Assembly: GCA_903932805.1 (NCBI GenBank)
Contig: CAIZHO010000284.1
Coordinates: 1-6,554, forward strand
DNA: 6,554 bases
Direction: 5' to 3'
From: an uncultured Roseiflexaceae bacterium
GTDB lineage: Bacteria > Chloroflexota > Chloroflexia > Chloroflexales > Roseiflexaceae
In this document: positions 1 through 5,624 of the stretch, piece after piece
How the letters are laid out: each line of letters starts with the position of its first letter
How positions within the stretch are numbered: the first letter of the stretch is position 1
Notes under the pieces: model-generated
Database searches by the model: none
Seen by the model: the letters and a program-made list of their open reading frames with translations, nothing else
What the model was told of the DNA's origin: nothing
Translations under genes and position numbers: made by a program

Positions 1-1584
1 GATCAGACAGACCAAAAATTCGCAATGAATACGGGCTTCTATGTGCCCGCTGGCACTATGCTGACCTTTCGCCATGCGTATGACTACGAAGCGTATTACA
101 ACACTGCTGGTACCCTAATGAAGAGCGCATACGATGGTGGGATTGTCGAATATTCTCTCAACGGTGGGGTAACGTGGGTGGATGCAAGCCCGCTCTTTGT
201 GACGAATGGCTATAACGCATTACTAACCGTTGCCGAAAACACCAACATTTTAGCTGGACGACGTGTATTCAGCGGGCTGAGTAACGGCTACATCACCTCG
301 AAACTCGATTTGAATACCGTTGCAGGTTCACACATCCGACTGCGCTTCCGCAGCACTACCGATGAGTCGTCATTTAGGGAAGGCTGGTTTATTGATGATG
401 TCAATGCGTACCGTTGTCTTCCATCATCTCAATCAGCAGAAACACTCACCGTGGGTGCGAACAGTAACTGTATCGTCAGTTACACACACGCAGGCTGGTG
501 TTGGGGGGCGAACCAAGCAGGACAACTCGGCACTAACACCCTCGTCGACACAGAGACTGCACTCACTGTAAAAACGACCAGTGGAACACCAATGAATACT
601 ATTGCCCAAGTGGCTACAGGCGCCTCACACAGCTGCGCACTGACCACCACTAAGGGCATCGTGTGTTGGGGCAGCAACTCGGTTGGCCAGCTCGGGGATG
701 GGACGACGACTGCGCGATCGGGTGCGGTGATTACCAAAAACGCAGATGGAACGGCATTGTCTGGCCAACGAGCAGTAACAGTTGGTGCCACACATTCTTG
801 TGCGTTGAGTAGCACAGGGACAGTGAGTTGTTGGGGCCATAATGCCAATGGCCAACTCGGTGACGGCACAGCCACGCGTTCGAAACACCCCGTATCCGTC
901 CGCACGTCGGCAGGCGTCACATTGAAATCGGTAAAGTCAATCAGCGCCGGTAGCGATCACACCTGCGCAGTATTGACGAATGGTACGGTGTGGTGCTGGG
1001 GCAACCAGGCAAGCGGCGCGACCGGTTCTCCCACGAACGCACAGCGCGGTGCAGTACAAGTACGTACAGCTACTGGATTCTTGACTGGCATTACACAGGT
1101 AAGTAGTGGCAAACAATATTCATGTGCGCTTGCCGGGACAGCTGCTAGTTGGTGCTGGGGACGCAATTCGAACGGACAACTCGGTGATGGCACAACAATC
1201 AATCGATTTCATGCTGTTCACATCAAAACGGGAACGACACCACTCGTCAATTTGGTTGCGATTGCCGCGGGTACCGGCGAACATAGTTGTGCGCTGGGTA
1301 CTGCAGGGCAGGTGTACTGCTGGGGGGCCAATACGGCAAGGCAACTCGGTGACGGCACTATCGTGCAACGCACAAGTGCAGTCGGGTTCGTGCCATCAAC
1401 AACCAAACTAACTGGGCCTTTCAAAAGCATTGCCGTCGGTGAAGCACATTCCTGCGGGCGAACAAATGGCGGGGCGGTCTGGTGCTGGGGACGGAACACC
1501 CGTGGTCAACTCGGGAACGGATCGAAAGTCGCATCCACAACCGTCGTCCGTGTCAAGAACTCTCGGGCCGTATTTGGGGAGTAA
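1..1584 (+). CDS. Exported RCC1-repeat protein with N-terminal jelly-roll-like module, 5' partial
   Basis: The frame is open from the first base, so the ATG at nt 25 is probably internal and the true start and signal peptide lie upstream. Residues here are counted from that ATG. Residues about 12-131 look like the beta-sandwich module found in secreted proteases and adhesins of the immune-inhibitor-A/MAM-like type: LTFRH near the start, then GGIVEYSLNGGVTW, a GGYIT-like segment (SNGYITSKLDL) and GWFIDDV at 120-126. Residues about 141-500 are seven RCC1 repeats, enough for one complete seven-bladed propeller. The repeat core is SCAL-x6-CWG-x-N-x2-GQLGDGT. Every repeat has two cysteines ten residues apart, which suggests disulfides and therefore a protein acting outside the cytoplasm. 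The chain stops soon after the last repeat, with no sortase signal or membrane anchor. A scaffold, binding or adhesin role is inferred; no enzyme active site is visible in this part. Upstream sequence could contain a catalytic domain. Confidence 0.85.
   Translation, partial: DQTDQKFAMNTGFYVPAGTMLTFRHAYDYEAYYNTAGTLMKSAYDGGIVEYSLNGGVTWVDASPLFVTNGYNALLTVAENTNILAGRRVFSGLSNGYITSKLDLNTVAGSHIRLRFRSTTDESSFREGWFIDDVNAYRCLPSSQSAETLTVGANSNCIVSYTHAGWCWGANQAGQLGTNTLVDTETALTVKTTSGTPMNTIAQVATGASHSCALTTTKGIVCWGSNSVGQLGDGTTTARSGAVITKNADGTALSGQRAVTVGATHSCALSSTGTVSCWGHNANGQLGDGTATRSKHPVSVRTSAGVTLKSVKSISAGSDHTCAVLTNGTVWCWGNQASGATGSPTNAQRGAVQVRTATGFLTGITQVSSGKQYSCALAGTAASWCWGRNSNGQLGDGTTINRFHAVHIKTGTTPLVNLVAIAAGTGEHSCALGTAGQVYCWGANTARQLGDGTIVQRTSAVGFVPSTTKLTGPFKSIAVGEAHSCGRTNGGAVWCWGRNTRGQLGNGSKVASTTVVRVKNSRAVFGE
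445..1530 (+). repeat. Seven tandem RCC1 repeats (about 165 bp period)
   Basis: The CWG cysteines fall at residues 159, 214, 269, 324, 377, 432 and 487 (counted from the ATG at nt 25). The period is therefore 55 residues, with one 53-residue step after the fourth unit. At DNA level the phrase CAACTCGGTGA-GGCAC recurs with small changes near nt 846, 1179 and 1341, with weaker copies near 522, 690 and 1506. The fourth unit (around nt 990-1040) lacks the GQLGDGT segment and reads WGNQASGATGSP instead, so it is the degenerate blade. Confidence 0.9.
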
Positions 1585-1701
1585 TGTTGCAGCAAGCACA
1601 GCAATGGGATTGTTCGCAAGGACTGCATTAACTGCTTACAACATCGTTCCCGTTCGATTCTCATCTCTTTTTCCGACGGCGTAGGAGTTCAAAATTACTC
1701 A

Positions 1702-1715
1702 CCGGTGTGCACCGG
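1702..1715. repeat. Perfect inverted repeat CCGGTG-TG-CACCGG
   Basis: Two 6-bp arms separated by TG. The spacer is too short for an RNA hairpin, so if functional it would be a protein-binding dyad. It lies about 200 nt upstream of the copper operon but on the far side of the likely terminator, so an operator role for that operon is doubtful. It may be chance. Confidence 0.3.
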
Positions 1716-1744
1716 AACATTCATCGTTTCAGAATTTCCACTCG

Positions 1745-1780
1745 ACAGGCGCCCACCCGATGCGGTGGACGCCTGTTTGC
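1745..1780 (+). terminator. Likely intrinsic terminator of the RCC1 gene
   Basis: ACAGGCG (1745-1751) pairs with CGCCTGT (1770-1776), and CCACC (1753-1757) pairs with GGTGG (1764-1768). There is one C/A mismatch and a 6-nt loop. The stem is very stable, but the following T-run is short (TTTGCTCT), so termination efficiency is uncertain. It sits about 160 nt after the stop codon and before the next promoter. Confidence 0.6.
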
Positions 1781-1864
1781 TCTGATACACACTGTGGCAT
1801 CTTTCGAACAACGCTATTTGTTCCACGCCAGTACCGCACTACTCATCGAACATTCAGCGAGCAA

Positions 1865-1895
1865 TTCTTTTCTGCTGTGTGAAATAGCGTACAAT
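1865..1895 (+). promoter_or_regulatory. Weak candidate promoter of the copper operon
   Basis: TACAAT at 1890-1895 matches five of six bases of a sigma-70 -10 box and would start transcription about 15 nt before the ATG at 1916. No good -35 box is found at 16-19 bp spacing; the T-rich stretch at 1865-1873 is the best available. A second factor or an activator might compensate. This is inference from consensus only. Confidence 0.35.
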
Positions 1896-1902
1896 GTCGC
1901 CT

Positions 1903-1908
1903 GAGGAG
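1903..1908 (+). promoter_or_regulatory. Ribosome binding site GAGGAG for the 1916 gene
   Basis: GAGGAG lies 7 nt before the ATG at 1916. It is the clearest Shine-Dalgarno in the copper operon, and it argues that the small His/Cys-rich frame is a real gene and the first of the unit. Confidence 0.75.
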
Positions 1909-1915
1909 ACAAAAC

Positions 1916-2272
1916 ATGCGTTCAGGCAATTTGCTCAGTATCACACAGTACTTCTTCATCGTTGTCTTTGCCGTGATGCTCCCGCTCCATTGCATGGTGC
2001 ATTGTGCCCAACACGATACCCCTGATCAATCGCGTTTTCCATTTGTATGCATCCTCCATGCAGCCGTGTCACAGACCCACACGCAACTCCTCCCCCACGC
2101 CTATCAACCATCTGCGACCCACGAAGCGGTGTCTTTTTTGTTCGTTCACACCGTGCTTGTTTCGGAACATACCCGCTTCGCGCGATCGATTCACACACAG
2201 AAACAACTCCACTACGTTCGTCCTGATTTCCCACCACCGCGACGTCATGCACTATCCGTGGATTCACTCTAA
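1916..2272 (+). CDS. Small His/Cys-rich membrane-anchored protein of the copper operon, function unknown
   Basis: A 118-residue protein with one hydrophobic N-terminal segment (about residues 11-24, YFFIVVFAVMLPL), either an uncleaved anchor or a signal peptide. A metal-ligand-like cluster follows directly: H25, C26, H29, C30, H33, then C45 and H48 in a CILH motif. It has twelve histidines and three cysteines in all. The tail is polar and Pro/Arg-rich (PDFPPPRR near 103-110). It lacks the CxxC or CxxxC of a classical chaperone. It resembles the small, poorly conserved DUF2946-type proteins found beside copper genes, but I cannot assign it to that family from sequence alone. The start is set by a good GAGGAG site 7 nt upstream, and the sco-like gene begins 13 nt after its stop, so the two are probably co-transcribed. 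A copper-binding or copper-sensing accessory role is inferred from context and ligand content. Confidence 0.7.
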   Translation: MRSGNLLSITQYFFIVVFAVMLPLHCMVHCAQHDTPDQSRFPFVCILHAAVSQTHTQLLPHAYQPSATHEAVSFLFVHTVLVSEHTRFARSIHTQKQLHYVRPDFPPPRRHALSVDSL

Positions 2273-2285
2273 CGAAAGCACTGCA

Positions 2286-2870
2286 ATGTATACGTTTCGC
2301 ACCTGGATGATTGCCGTCATAACACTGTTCTTCCTCGTCGGATGCACGAACTACACGTTCAAAAGTGCAGTCATCGAACCGCCCGACGCAGCATTCCCGT
2401 TTGTCCTGACCGATCAAAACGGTGATACATTTTCTTCCAACACACTCGATGGCAAGGTTACGCTGGTGTTTTTTGGGTATACCAATTGCCCGGACATTTG
2501 CCCAGCAACACTTTCAGACCTCCAATTAGTCAAACAACGGCTCGGCGAACGTGCAGACAAACTGGCGATTGTCTTTATCACGGTCGACCCAGAACGTGAC
2601 ACCCCCGAACGCCTCAAGCGCTTTGTTGGGCTCTACGACACAACCGTCATCGCACTGACCGGTCATCCTAATGCGCTCGCCAGTGTGTATCAGGCGTACG
2701 GCGCAGGCGCACAACGCCGTGAAACGCCCGGATCCGCATTAGTATACGCAATGGATCATACGTCTACCATTACCGCCATCGACAAAACAGGCCTGCGGAG
2801 ACTGTTGGTTGGTTTTGGGGCCCCTATTGATGATGTCGTCGCGGACGTAAGCGCCCTTATCGCGGAGTAA
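2286..2870 (+). CDS. sco1: Sco1/SenC/PrrC-family copper chaperone lipoprotein
   Basis: A 194-residue protein of usual length for bacterial Sco. It begins with a lipoprotein signal whose lipobox LVGC ends at C20, so it is expected to be anchored on the outer face of the cytoplasmic membrane. The thioredoxin-fold core carries the family's metal and redox site: C68 and C72 in CPDIC, and H158 in YAMDHTST. VDPERDTP at 100-107 is another Sco hallmark. Sco proteins deliver Cu(I), or keep the CuA cysteines reduced, during assembly of cytochrome c oxidase subunit II. The frame is open for 94 codons upstream, but starting there would overlap the preceding gene and bury the signal peptide; the ATG at 2286 puts the signal at the N-terminus. 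The Shine-Dalgarno is poor (CGAAAG), so translation may depend on coupling to the gene 13 nt upstream. All key residues are present, so it should be active. Confidence 0.95.
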   Translation: MYTFRTWMIAVITLFFLVGCTNYTFKSAVIEPPDAAFPFVLTDQNGDTFSSNTLDGKVTLVFFGYTNCPDICPATLSDLQLVKQRLGERADKLAIVFITVDPERDTPERLKRFVGLYDTTVIALTGHPNALASVYQAYGAGAQRRETPGSALVYAMDHTSTITAIDKTGLRRLLVGFGAPIDDVVADVSALIAE

Positions 2871-2888
2871 TCCGCTAGAATCAGTTTC

Positions 2889-3371
2889 ATGCGTACATTC
2901 AATATCATTTTGGTGACGATGTTCCTCACTGCATGTGGTGGGGGAATGAATCATAGCGCGCATATGGGAATGGCTGTGGCCACACCAGATTTGGCAACAA
3001 CCCCAGTTGCACAATCCAACGGCATTGCAATCCGAGACCCATGGGCACGGCAAGGCACCAACGGTGACAATAGCGCAGCCTATTTGGTCATCACCAATGC
3101 AACATCTGCTGATACGTTGCTCAGCGCAACAGGCGATGTCGCGACATCCGTTGAACTCCACACGGTCATCAACGAAAACGGCATGATGCAGATGATCCCA
3201 GCCGAAGGCGGCGTTCCCGTTGACGCAAACGGGATACAATCACTCAAACCAGGTAGTTTTCACATTATGCTGATTGGGCTTCGCAAGGACCTGAAGTCGG
3301 GCGATTCATTCCCGCTTACATTGACATTTGCCAATGCTGGTCCTATCAACGTGATGTTCGAGGTCCGATGA
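2889..3371 (+). CDS. PCu(A)C-type (DUF461) periplasmic copper chaperone lipoprotein
   Basis: A 160-residue protein with a lipoprotein signal whose lipobox LTAC ends at C16. The Cu(I) site of the family is complete: H91 in VELH, M102 after a ten-residue spacer, and H125-x-M127 in FHIML. DPWAR (50-54), AAYLVITN (63-70) and LKPG (119-122) are further family landmarks. PCuAC proteins carry Cu(I) to Sco or directly to the CuA centre of cytochrome oxidase, which fits the sco-like gene 18 nt upstream. The mature N-terminus has an extra Met/His cluster (MNHSAHMGM, 20-28) that could bind a second copper. No clear Shine-Dalgarno lies within 15 nt of the ATG; a GGAG overlapping the end of the preceding gene is too far away, so translational coupling is likely. 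Its stop codon overlaps the next start as ATGA. Confidence 0.93.
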   Translation: MRTFNIILVTMFLTACGGGMNHSAHMGMAVATPDLATTPVAQSNGIAIRDPWARQGTNGDNSAAYLVITNATSADTLLSATGDVATSVELHTVINENGMMQMIPAEGGVPVDANGIQSLKPGSFHIMLIGLRKDLKSGDSFPLTLTFANAGPINVMFEVR

Positions 3372-3712
3372 TGACGGCTCGCGTCACGATGCTAATTGTG
3401 TGCGTCGCACTCGCCGTTTGTTGGTGGGTGTTCGAGCAGCAGCGCACACACACGGTCGTCGTGACGAAAGCTGCAGAAATCATCCTCCCCGAACAGGTGA
3501 CGCTCATCGCGGGACTGCGTGACACGTTAATCATACGCAACGAGACCAACGAAGCCATTTTGTTGGTTGGCCGACCAATCGGTCCCAACCAACAGATTCG
3601 GCAACGCTATCGGACTCCAGGAACATATCAATACGTCTGCACGTCCCACGGCGGTGCTTCGATGGATGTGATTGTCGAACCGTTCGATCTATTTCGGTGG
3701 ATGCAGATGTAA
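3368..3712 (+). CDS. Membrane-anchored cupredoxin-like protein with incomplete copper site
   Basis: A 114-residue protein. Residues about 6-22 form one hydrophobic segment (signal anchor or signal peptide), and the rest reads as a short cupredoxin-type beta-sandwich facing outward. The C-terminal loop YVCTSHGGASM gives C91, H94 and M99 with C-x2-H-x4-M spacing, as in plastocyanin-like type 1 copper sites. PGTYQYVC is a typical lead-in strand. The first His ligand, expected after the strand ending in IIRNETNEA (about residues 55-63), is absent: the segment continues ILLVGRP. The site therefore has three of four usual ligands. It overlaps the PCuAC gene by 4 nt (ATGA), so it is translated with it; a second ATG lies at 3371. 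A structural, copper-storage or Cu(I)-handling role is inferred, and electron transfer is less likely. A redox-inactive relative is the main alternative. Confidence 0.75.
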   Translation: MMTARVTMLIVCVALAVCWWVFEQQRTHTVVVTKAAEIILPEQVTLIAGLRDTLIIRNETNEAILLVGRPIGPNQQIRQRYRTPGTYQYVCTSHGGASMDVIVEPFDLFRWMQM

Positions 3713-3714
3713 AG

Positions 3715-3752
3715 AATCCCCATCGACGGTGAAGTCGATGGGGATTTGTTTT
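3715..3752 (+). terminator. Strong intrinsic terminator of the copper operon
   Basis: A perfect 13-bp stem, AATCCCCATCGAC (3715-3727) with GTCGATGGGGATT (3734-3746), has a GGTGAA loop and is followed by TTGTTTT once the stem closes. It starts 2 nt after the stop of the cupredoxin-like gene. Read on the minus strand, the stem is followed by CTTTAC, a weak T-run, so it might also stop transcription arriving from the convergent reductase gene. Confidence 0.88.
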
Positions 3753-3792
3753 GAAGCATGCGGCACAACGGGAGGTTGCCGCAGCATGCTTC
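3753..3792. repeat. Second long hairpin with a 3-nt bulge
   Basis: GAAGCATGCGGCA (3753-3765) pairs with TGCCGCA (3777-3783) and TGCTTC (3787-3792). A GCA bulge sits on the right arm, and the loop is 11 nt with a GGGAGG core. It directly abuts the terminator. No T-run follows on either strand, so it is not a classical intrinsic terminator. It could block readthrough between the convergent genes, protect 3' ends, or be a dispersed palindromic repeat. Confidence 0.6.
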
Positions 3793-3832
3793 TGTACTAA
3801 CGTTATGGGCCGGTTCGTTCTTTCATCGCACC

Positions 3833-4741
3833 CTAGGCGTCTGGATTTGGGTTCCACCAGCAGGGGCCTTTCCCTTGTCGAGCAATTTTTGCCCTGACCG
3901 CAGTATCCGTTAATTGCTCGGCAGACTTGGGGATAAACGAGCGATATGCATCCCACACCAAGTCTTGTTCCGAGGGGTAGCTCATCCCGAGCAGTGCTAC
4001 ATCTGGGTCATGAGTCAAGGTGAAGTGGACACAGTCCGCCACAGACACGTTCTGCGAACCCAATGAAGCGTGGACTCCGGCAGAACGCTTCCCGCGCGGG
4101 CGCTCGATAATCGGTTGGCCGTACCCTACGGTATCCGTCACCAACTTACCTGCGCCAAATGTCTTGAAGCAGACCGTTCCGATCCCACGGGCTTTAGCCT
4201 CGGGAAGTACCTCGGTGAGATAGCGTGCATCGACAAACGGACCAACCGGGAACATCATGATGTCGCACTGTTCGTCTCGCATAGCCTGTAACAAAACGTC
4301 TGGATGATGCGAAGAAATCCCCACAGCACGCACCAAACCACGAGCTTTCAGATCCCGTAACGCCGAAAAACCATCCGGCCGCGTGCACAACGACGCATAC
4401 GTGTCGAGATCTGACAAGCCATGATAGACATAGCCGTCGAGATAGCGCATCTGTAGTCTGTCCAGACTCGCAGAAAGTTGGACTTCGAGTGGGAGTGCAA
4501 AATCATCGATTTTGCTAATGACAAAAACCGAGTCGCGCCGCTGCGCCACGGCATCACCGACAATCTCCTCAGAAAAACCATCCTCATACCCCGGCGCGGT
4601 ATCAACGAGGTTGACACCGTTCGCCAGTGCACGCTGTAGGGTCTGGACGCAGGTTTCACGACTGAGCGACCGATCAGCAACATCGCCAGCTCCAATCCGA
4701 GACACCGCAAACCCAGTCTTGCCGAGTGGCCGATATTCCAT
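3833..4741 (-). CDS. Aldo/keto reductase family oxidoreductase
   Basis: A 302-residue protein of normal length for the NADPH-dependent aldo/keto reductase TIM barrel. The start YRPLGKTGFAVSRIGAG is the usual opening of the family. The catalytic tetrad is complete: D47 and Y52 (VDTAPGY), K77 (ISKIDD) and H107 (YVYHGLSD). VRAVGISSH near 140-150 is the family's central signature. The C-terminus ends in an unusual CWWNPNPDA tail. The substrate cannot be told from sequence. I chose the ATG at 4741 over the TTG one codon upstream because ATG forms a TGATG overlap with the stop of the upstream TerC-family gene, a common coupling arrangement. No strong Shine-Dalgarno is visible, which fits coupling. 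It shares the promoter ahead of the TerC gene and probably ends at the convergent hairpins. A functional link with TerC is not obvious; co-transcription may be incidental. Confidence 0.93.
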   Translation of the reverse strand: MEYRPLGKTGFAVSRIGAGDVADRSLSRETCVQTLQRALANGVNLVDTAPGYEDGFSEEIVGDAVAQRRDSVFVISKIDDFALPLEVQLSASLDRLQMRYLDGYVYHGLSDLDTYASLCTRPDGFSALRDLKARGLVRAVGISSHHPDVLLQAMRDEQCDIMMFPVGPFVDARYLTEVLPEAKARGIGTVCFKTFGAGKLVTDTVGYGQPIIERPRGKRSAGVHASLGSQNVSVADCVHFTLTHDPDVALLGMSYPSEQDLVWDAYRSFIPKSAEQLTDTAVRAKIARQGKGPCWWNPNPDA

Positions 4742-5496
4742 CAATGTGTTGATCCGTTTTCGTTCACTTGGCGATGGAGTTCGACCGGCTTGCCGGAACG
4801 CATGCGGATATTTAACAACTCGACGCCGACCGAGAACGCCATTGCAAAGTAGATATATGCCTTGTCGACATGGAACTCAAACCCTTCGGCGACCAACGAC
4901 ATACCAATCAATAACAAAAACGACAACGCAAGTATTTTGAGTGTAGGATGCTTTTCGATGTATTCGCTGATTGATTTCGCAAACAGCAACATTATGACGA
5001 TCGAAATCATGATAGCCACAATCATAATCGGTACTTCACCAGACAATCCAACGGCAGTGATGACCGAATCGAGCGAAAACACGATGTCAAGAATGGCAAT
5101 CTGACCGACAACAACCAAGAACGTATTTGCTTTGCTCGAAGTCGCTTGTTCGGTGTGACCTTCTAAACTGTGGTGCATCTCCATGGTGCTCTTGGCGAGC
5201 AAAAAGAGTCCACCAACCAGCAAAATAATGTCTCGACCAGAGAACTCCTTGCCGGCTACCGCAAATAACGGTTCGACGAGCCCCATAATCCATGTCAATG
5301 ACAACAACAACAGGATGCGTGTTCCCAACGCGGTCAATAAGCCTATCTGACGAGCACTGTTTTGTTGTTCTTTGGGAAGTCGGGCAGACAGAATGGCAAT
5401 GAAAATCACATTGTCAATCCCCAACACAATTTCGAGTGCAGTCAACGTCAGAAGCGTGATCAAATGCGGAACGGTAAACAACGTGCTGAAATCCAT
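4741..5496 (-). CDS. TerC/YgdQ-family integral membrane protein (probable metal-ion transporter)
   Basis: A 251-residue membrane protein with about seven hydrophobic segments. It carries the two acidic signature helices of the family: EIVLGIDNV at 22-30 and DIVFSLDSV at 137-145, which mirror each other as in an internal duplication. The KSTMEMHHSLEG stretch at about 102-113 resembles the YgdQ-like subgroup. TerC-family members such as Alx and MeeF/MeeY export Mn(II), and some help load metals onto exported proteins; the substrate here is unproven. An ATG at 5508 would add MRKP, but GAGGA at 5506-5502 overlaps it and lies 5 nt before the ATG at 5496, so 5496 is preferred. The upstream leader is only about 20 nt, too short for a yybP-ykoY manganese riboswitch. 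The stop overlaps the reductase start by one base. Confidence 0.93.
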   Translation of the reverse strand: MDFSTLFTVPHLITLLTLTALEIVLGIDNVIFIAILSARLPKEQQNSARQIGLLTALGTRILLLLSLTWIMGLVEPLFAVAGKEFSGRDIILLVGGLFLLAKSTMEMHHSLEGHTEQATSSKANTFLVVVGQIAILDIVFSLDSVITAVGLSGEVPIMIVAIMISIVIMLLFAKSISEYIEKHPTLKILALSFLLLIGMSLVAEGFEFHVDKAYIYFAMAFSVGVELLNIRMRSGKPVELHRQVNENGSTH

Positions 5497-5501
5497 TGGC
5501 T

Positions 5502-5506
5502 TCCTC
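5502..5506 (-). promoter_or_regulatory. Ribosome binding site GAGGA deciding the TerC start
   Basis: GAGGA read on the minus strand sits 5 nt before the ATG at 5496 and inside the alternative start at 5508. An initiating ribosome could not use it for 5508, so the shorter protein is favoured. Confidence 0.75.
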
Positions 5507-5525
5507 ATATAATGGTGATATTTGC

Positions 5526-5554
5526 ATTATGATAGCAATACGCAACAATTACAA
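5526..5554 (-). promoter_or_regulatory. Sigma-70-like promoter of the terC-reductase operon
   Basis: On the minus strand TTGTAA (5554-5549) and CATAAT (5531-5526) are separated by exactly 17 bp; they match four and five of six consensus bases. An overlapping TGCTATCAT could act as an extended -10. Transcription would start near 5519, leaving a leader of about 20 nt that contains the GAGGA site. Confidence 0.65.
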
Positions 5555-5612
5555 CTGGATACACGTCTTCAGTTCGTATATGTTTGTACGATAGTCTGTT
5601 GATTACTCAACA

Positions 5613-5618
5613 AAAGGA
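5613..5618 (+). promoter_or_regulatory. Ribosome binding site AAAGGA supporting a TTG start
   Basis: AAAGGA lies 6 nt before the TTG at 5625. No ATG or GTG exists in that frame between the upstream in-frame stop (TAG at 5592) and well inside the first membrane segment, so the Shine-Dalgarno decides for TTG. Confidence 0.7.
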
Positions 5619-5624
5619 AAACAC

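Larger units (their letters stand above)
1585..1915. other. Intergenic region of 331 bp
   Basis: No credible gene is visible. The one plus-strand reading frame of note (1707-1904) has no ribosome binding site and a composition unlike a real protein. The region holds a perfect 14-bp dyad at 1702-1715, a strong hairpin at 1745-1776 and, at its right end, a weak promoter-like element and a good Shine-Dalgarno for the next gene. I see no tRNA-like fold. Confidence 0.7.

Noticed and set aside
480..1499. Several minus-strand reading frames of 80-146 codons opposite the RCC1 repeats
   Set aside because: They are antisense images of the repeats (recurrent VPSPSW or LPQH strings) without ribosome binding sites; the plus-strand protein is clearly the real one.
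1707..1904. A 65-codon plus-strand frame in the intergenic gap
   Set aside because: It starts inside the dyad, spans the terminator hairpin, has no Shine-Dalgarno, and its product has no recognisable features.
2004..2285. N-terminal extension of the Sco protein by 94 codons
   Set aside because: It overlaps the 1916 gene in another frame, and the lipoprotein signal at 2286 must be N-terminal to work, so the open frame is chance.
2739..3239. A 166-codon minus-strand frame opposite the Sco and PCuAC genes
   Set aside because: It lies opposite two well-recognised genes with intact motifs; no ribosome binding site or family features are seen.
3753..3792. The second hairpin as a tRNA or small structured RNA gene
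   Set aside because: It has only one stem, no T-loop or anticodon arm, and no promoter nearby.
4512..4940. A 142-codon plus-strand frame opposite the TerC/reductase junction
   Set aside because: It is antisense to two conserved protein families and is Arg/Ser/Thr-rich, as expected from a shadow frame.
5497..5624. A manganese (yybP-ykoY) riboswitch in front of the TerC gene
   Set aside because: The inferred leader is about 20 nt, and no paired structure of that class is visible in the 128-bp divergent gap.
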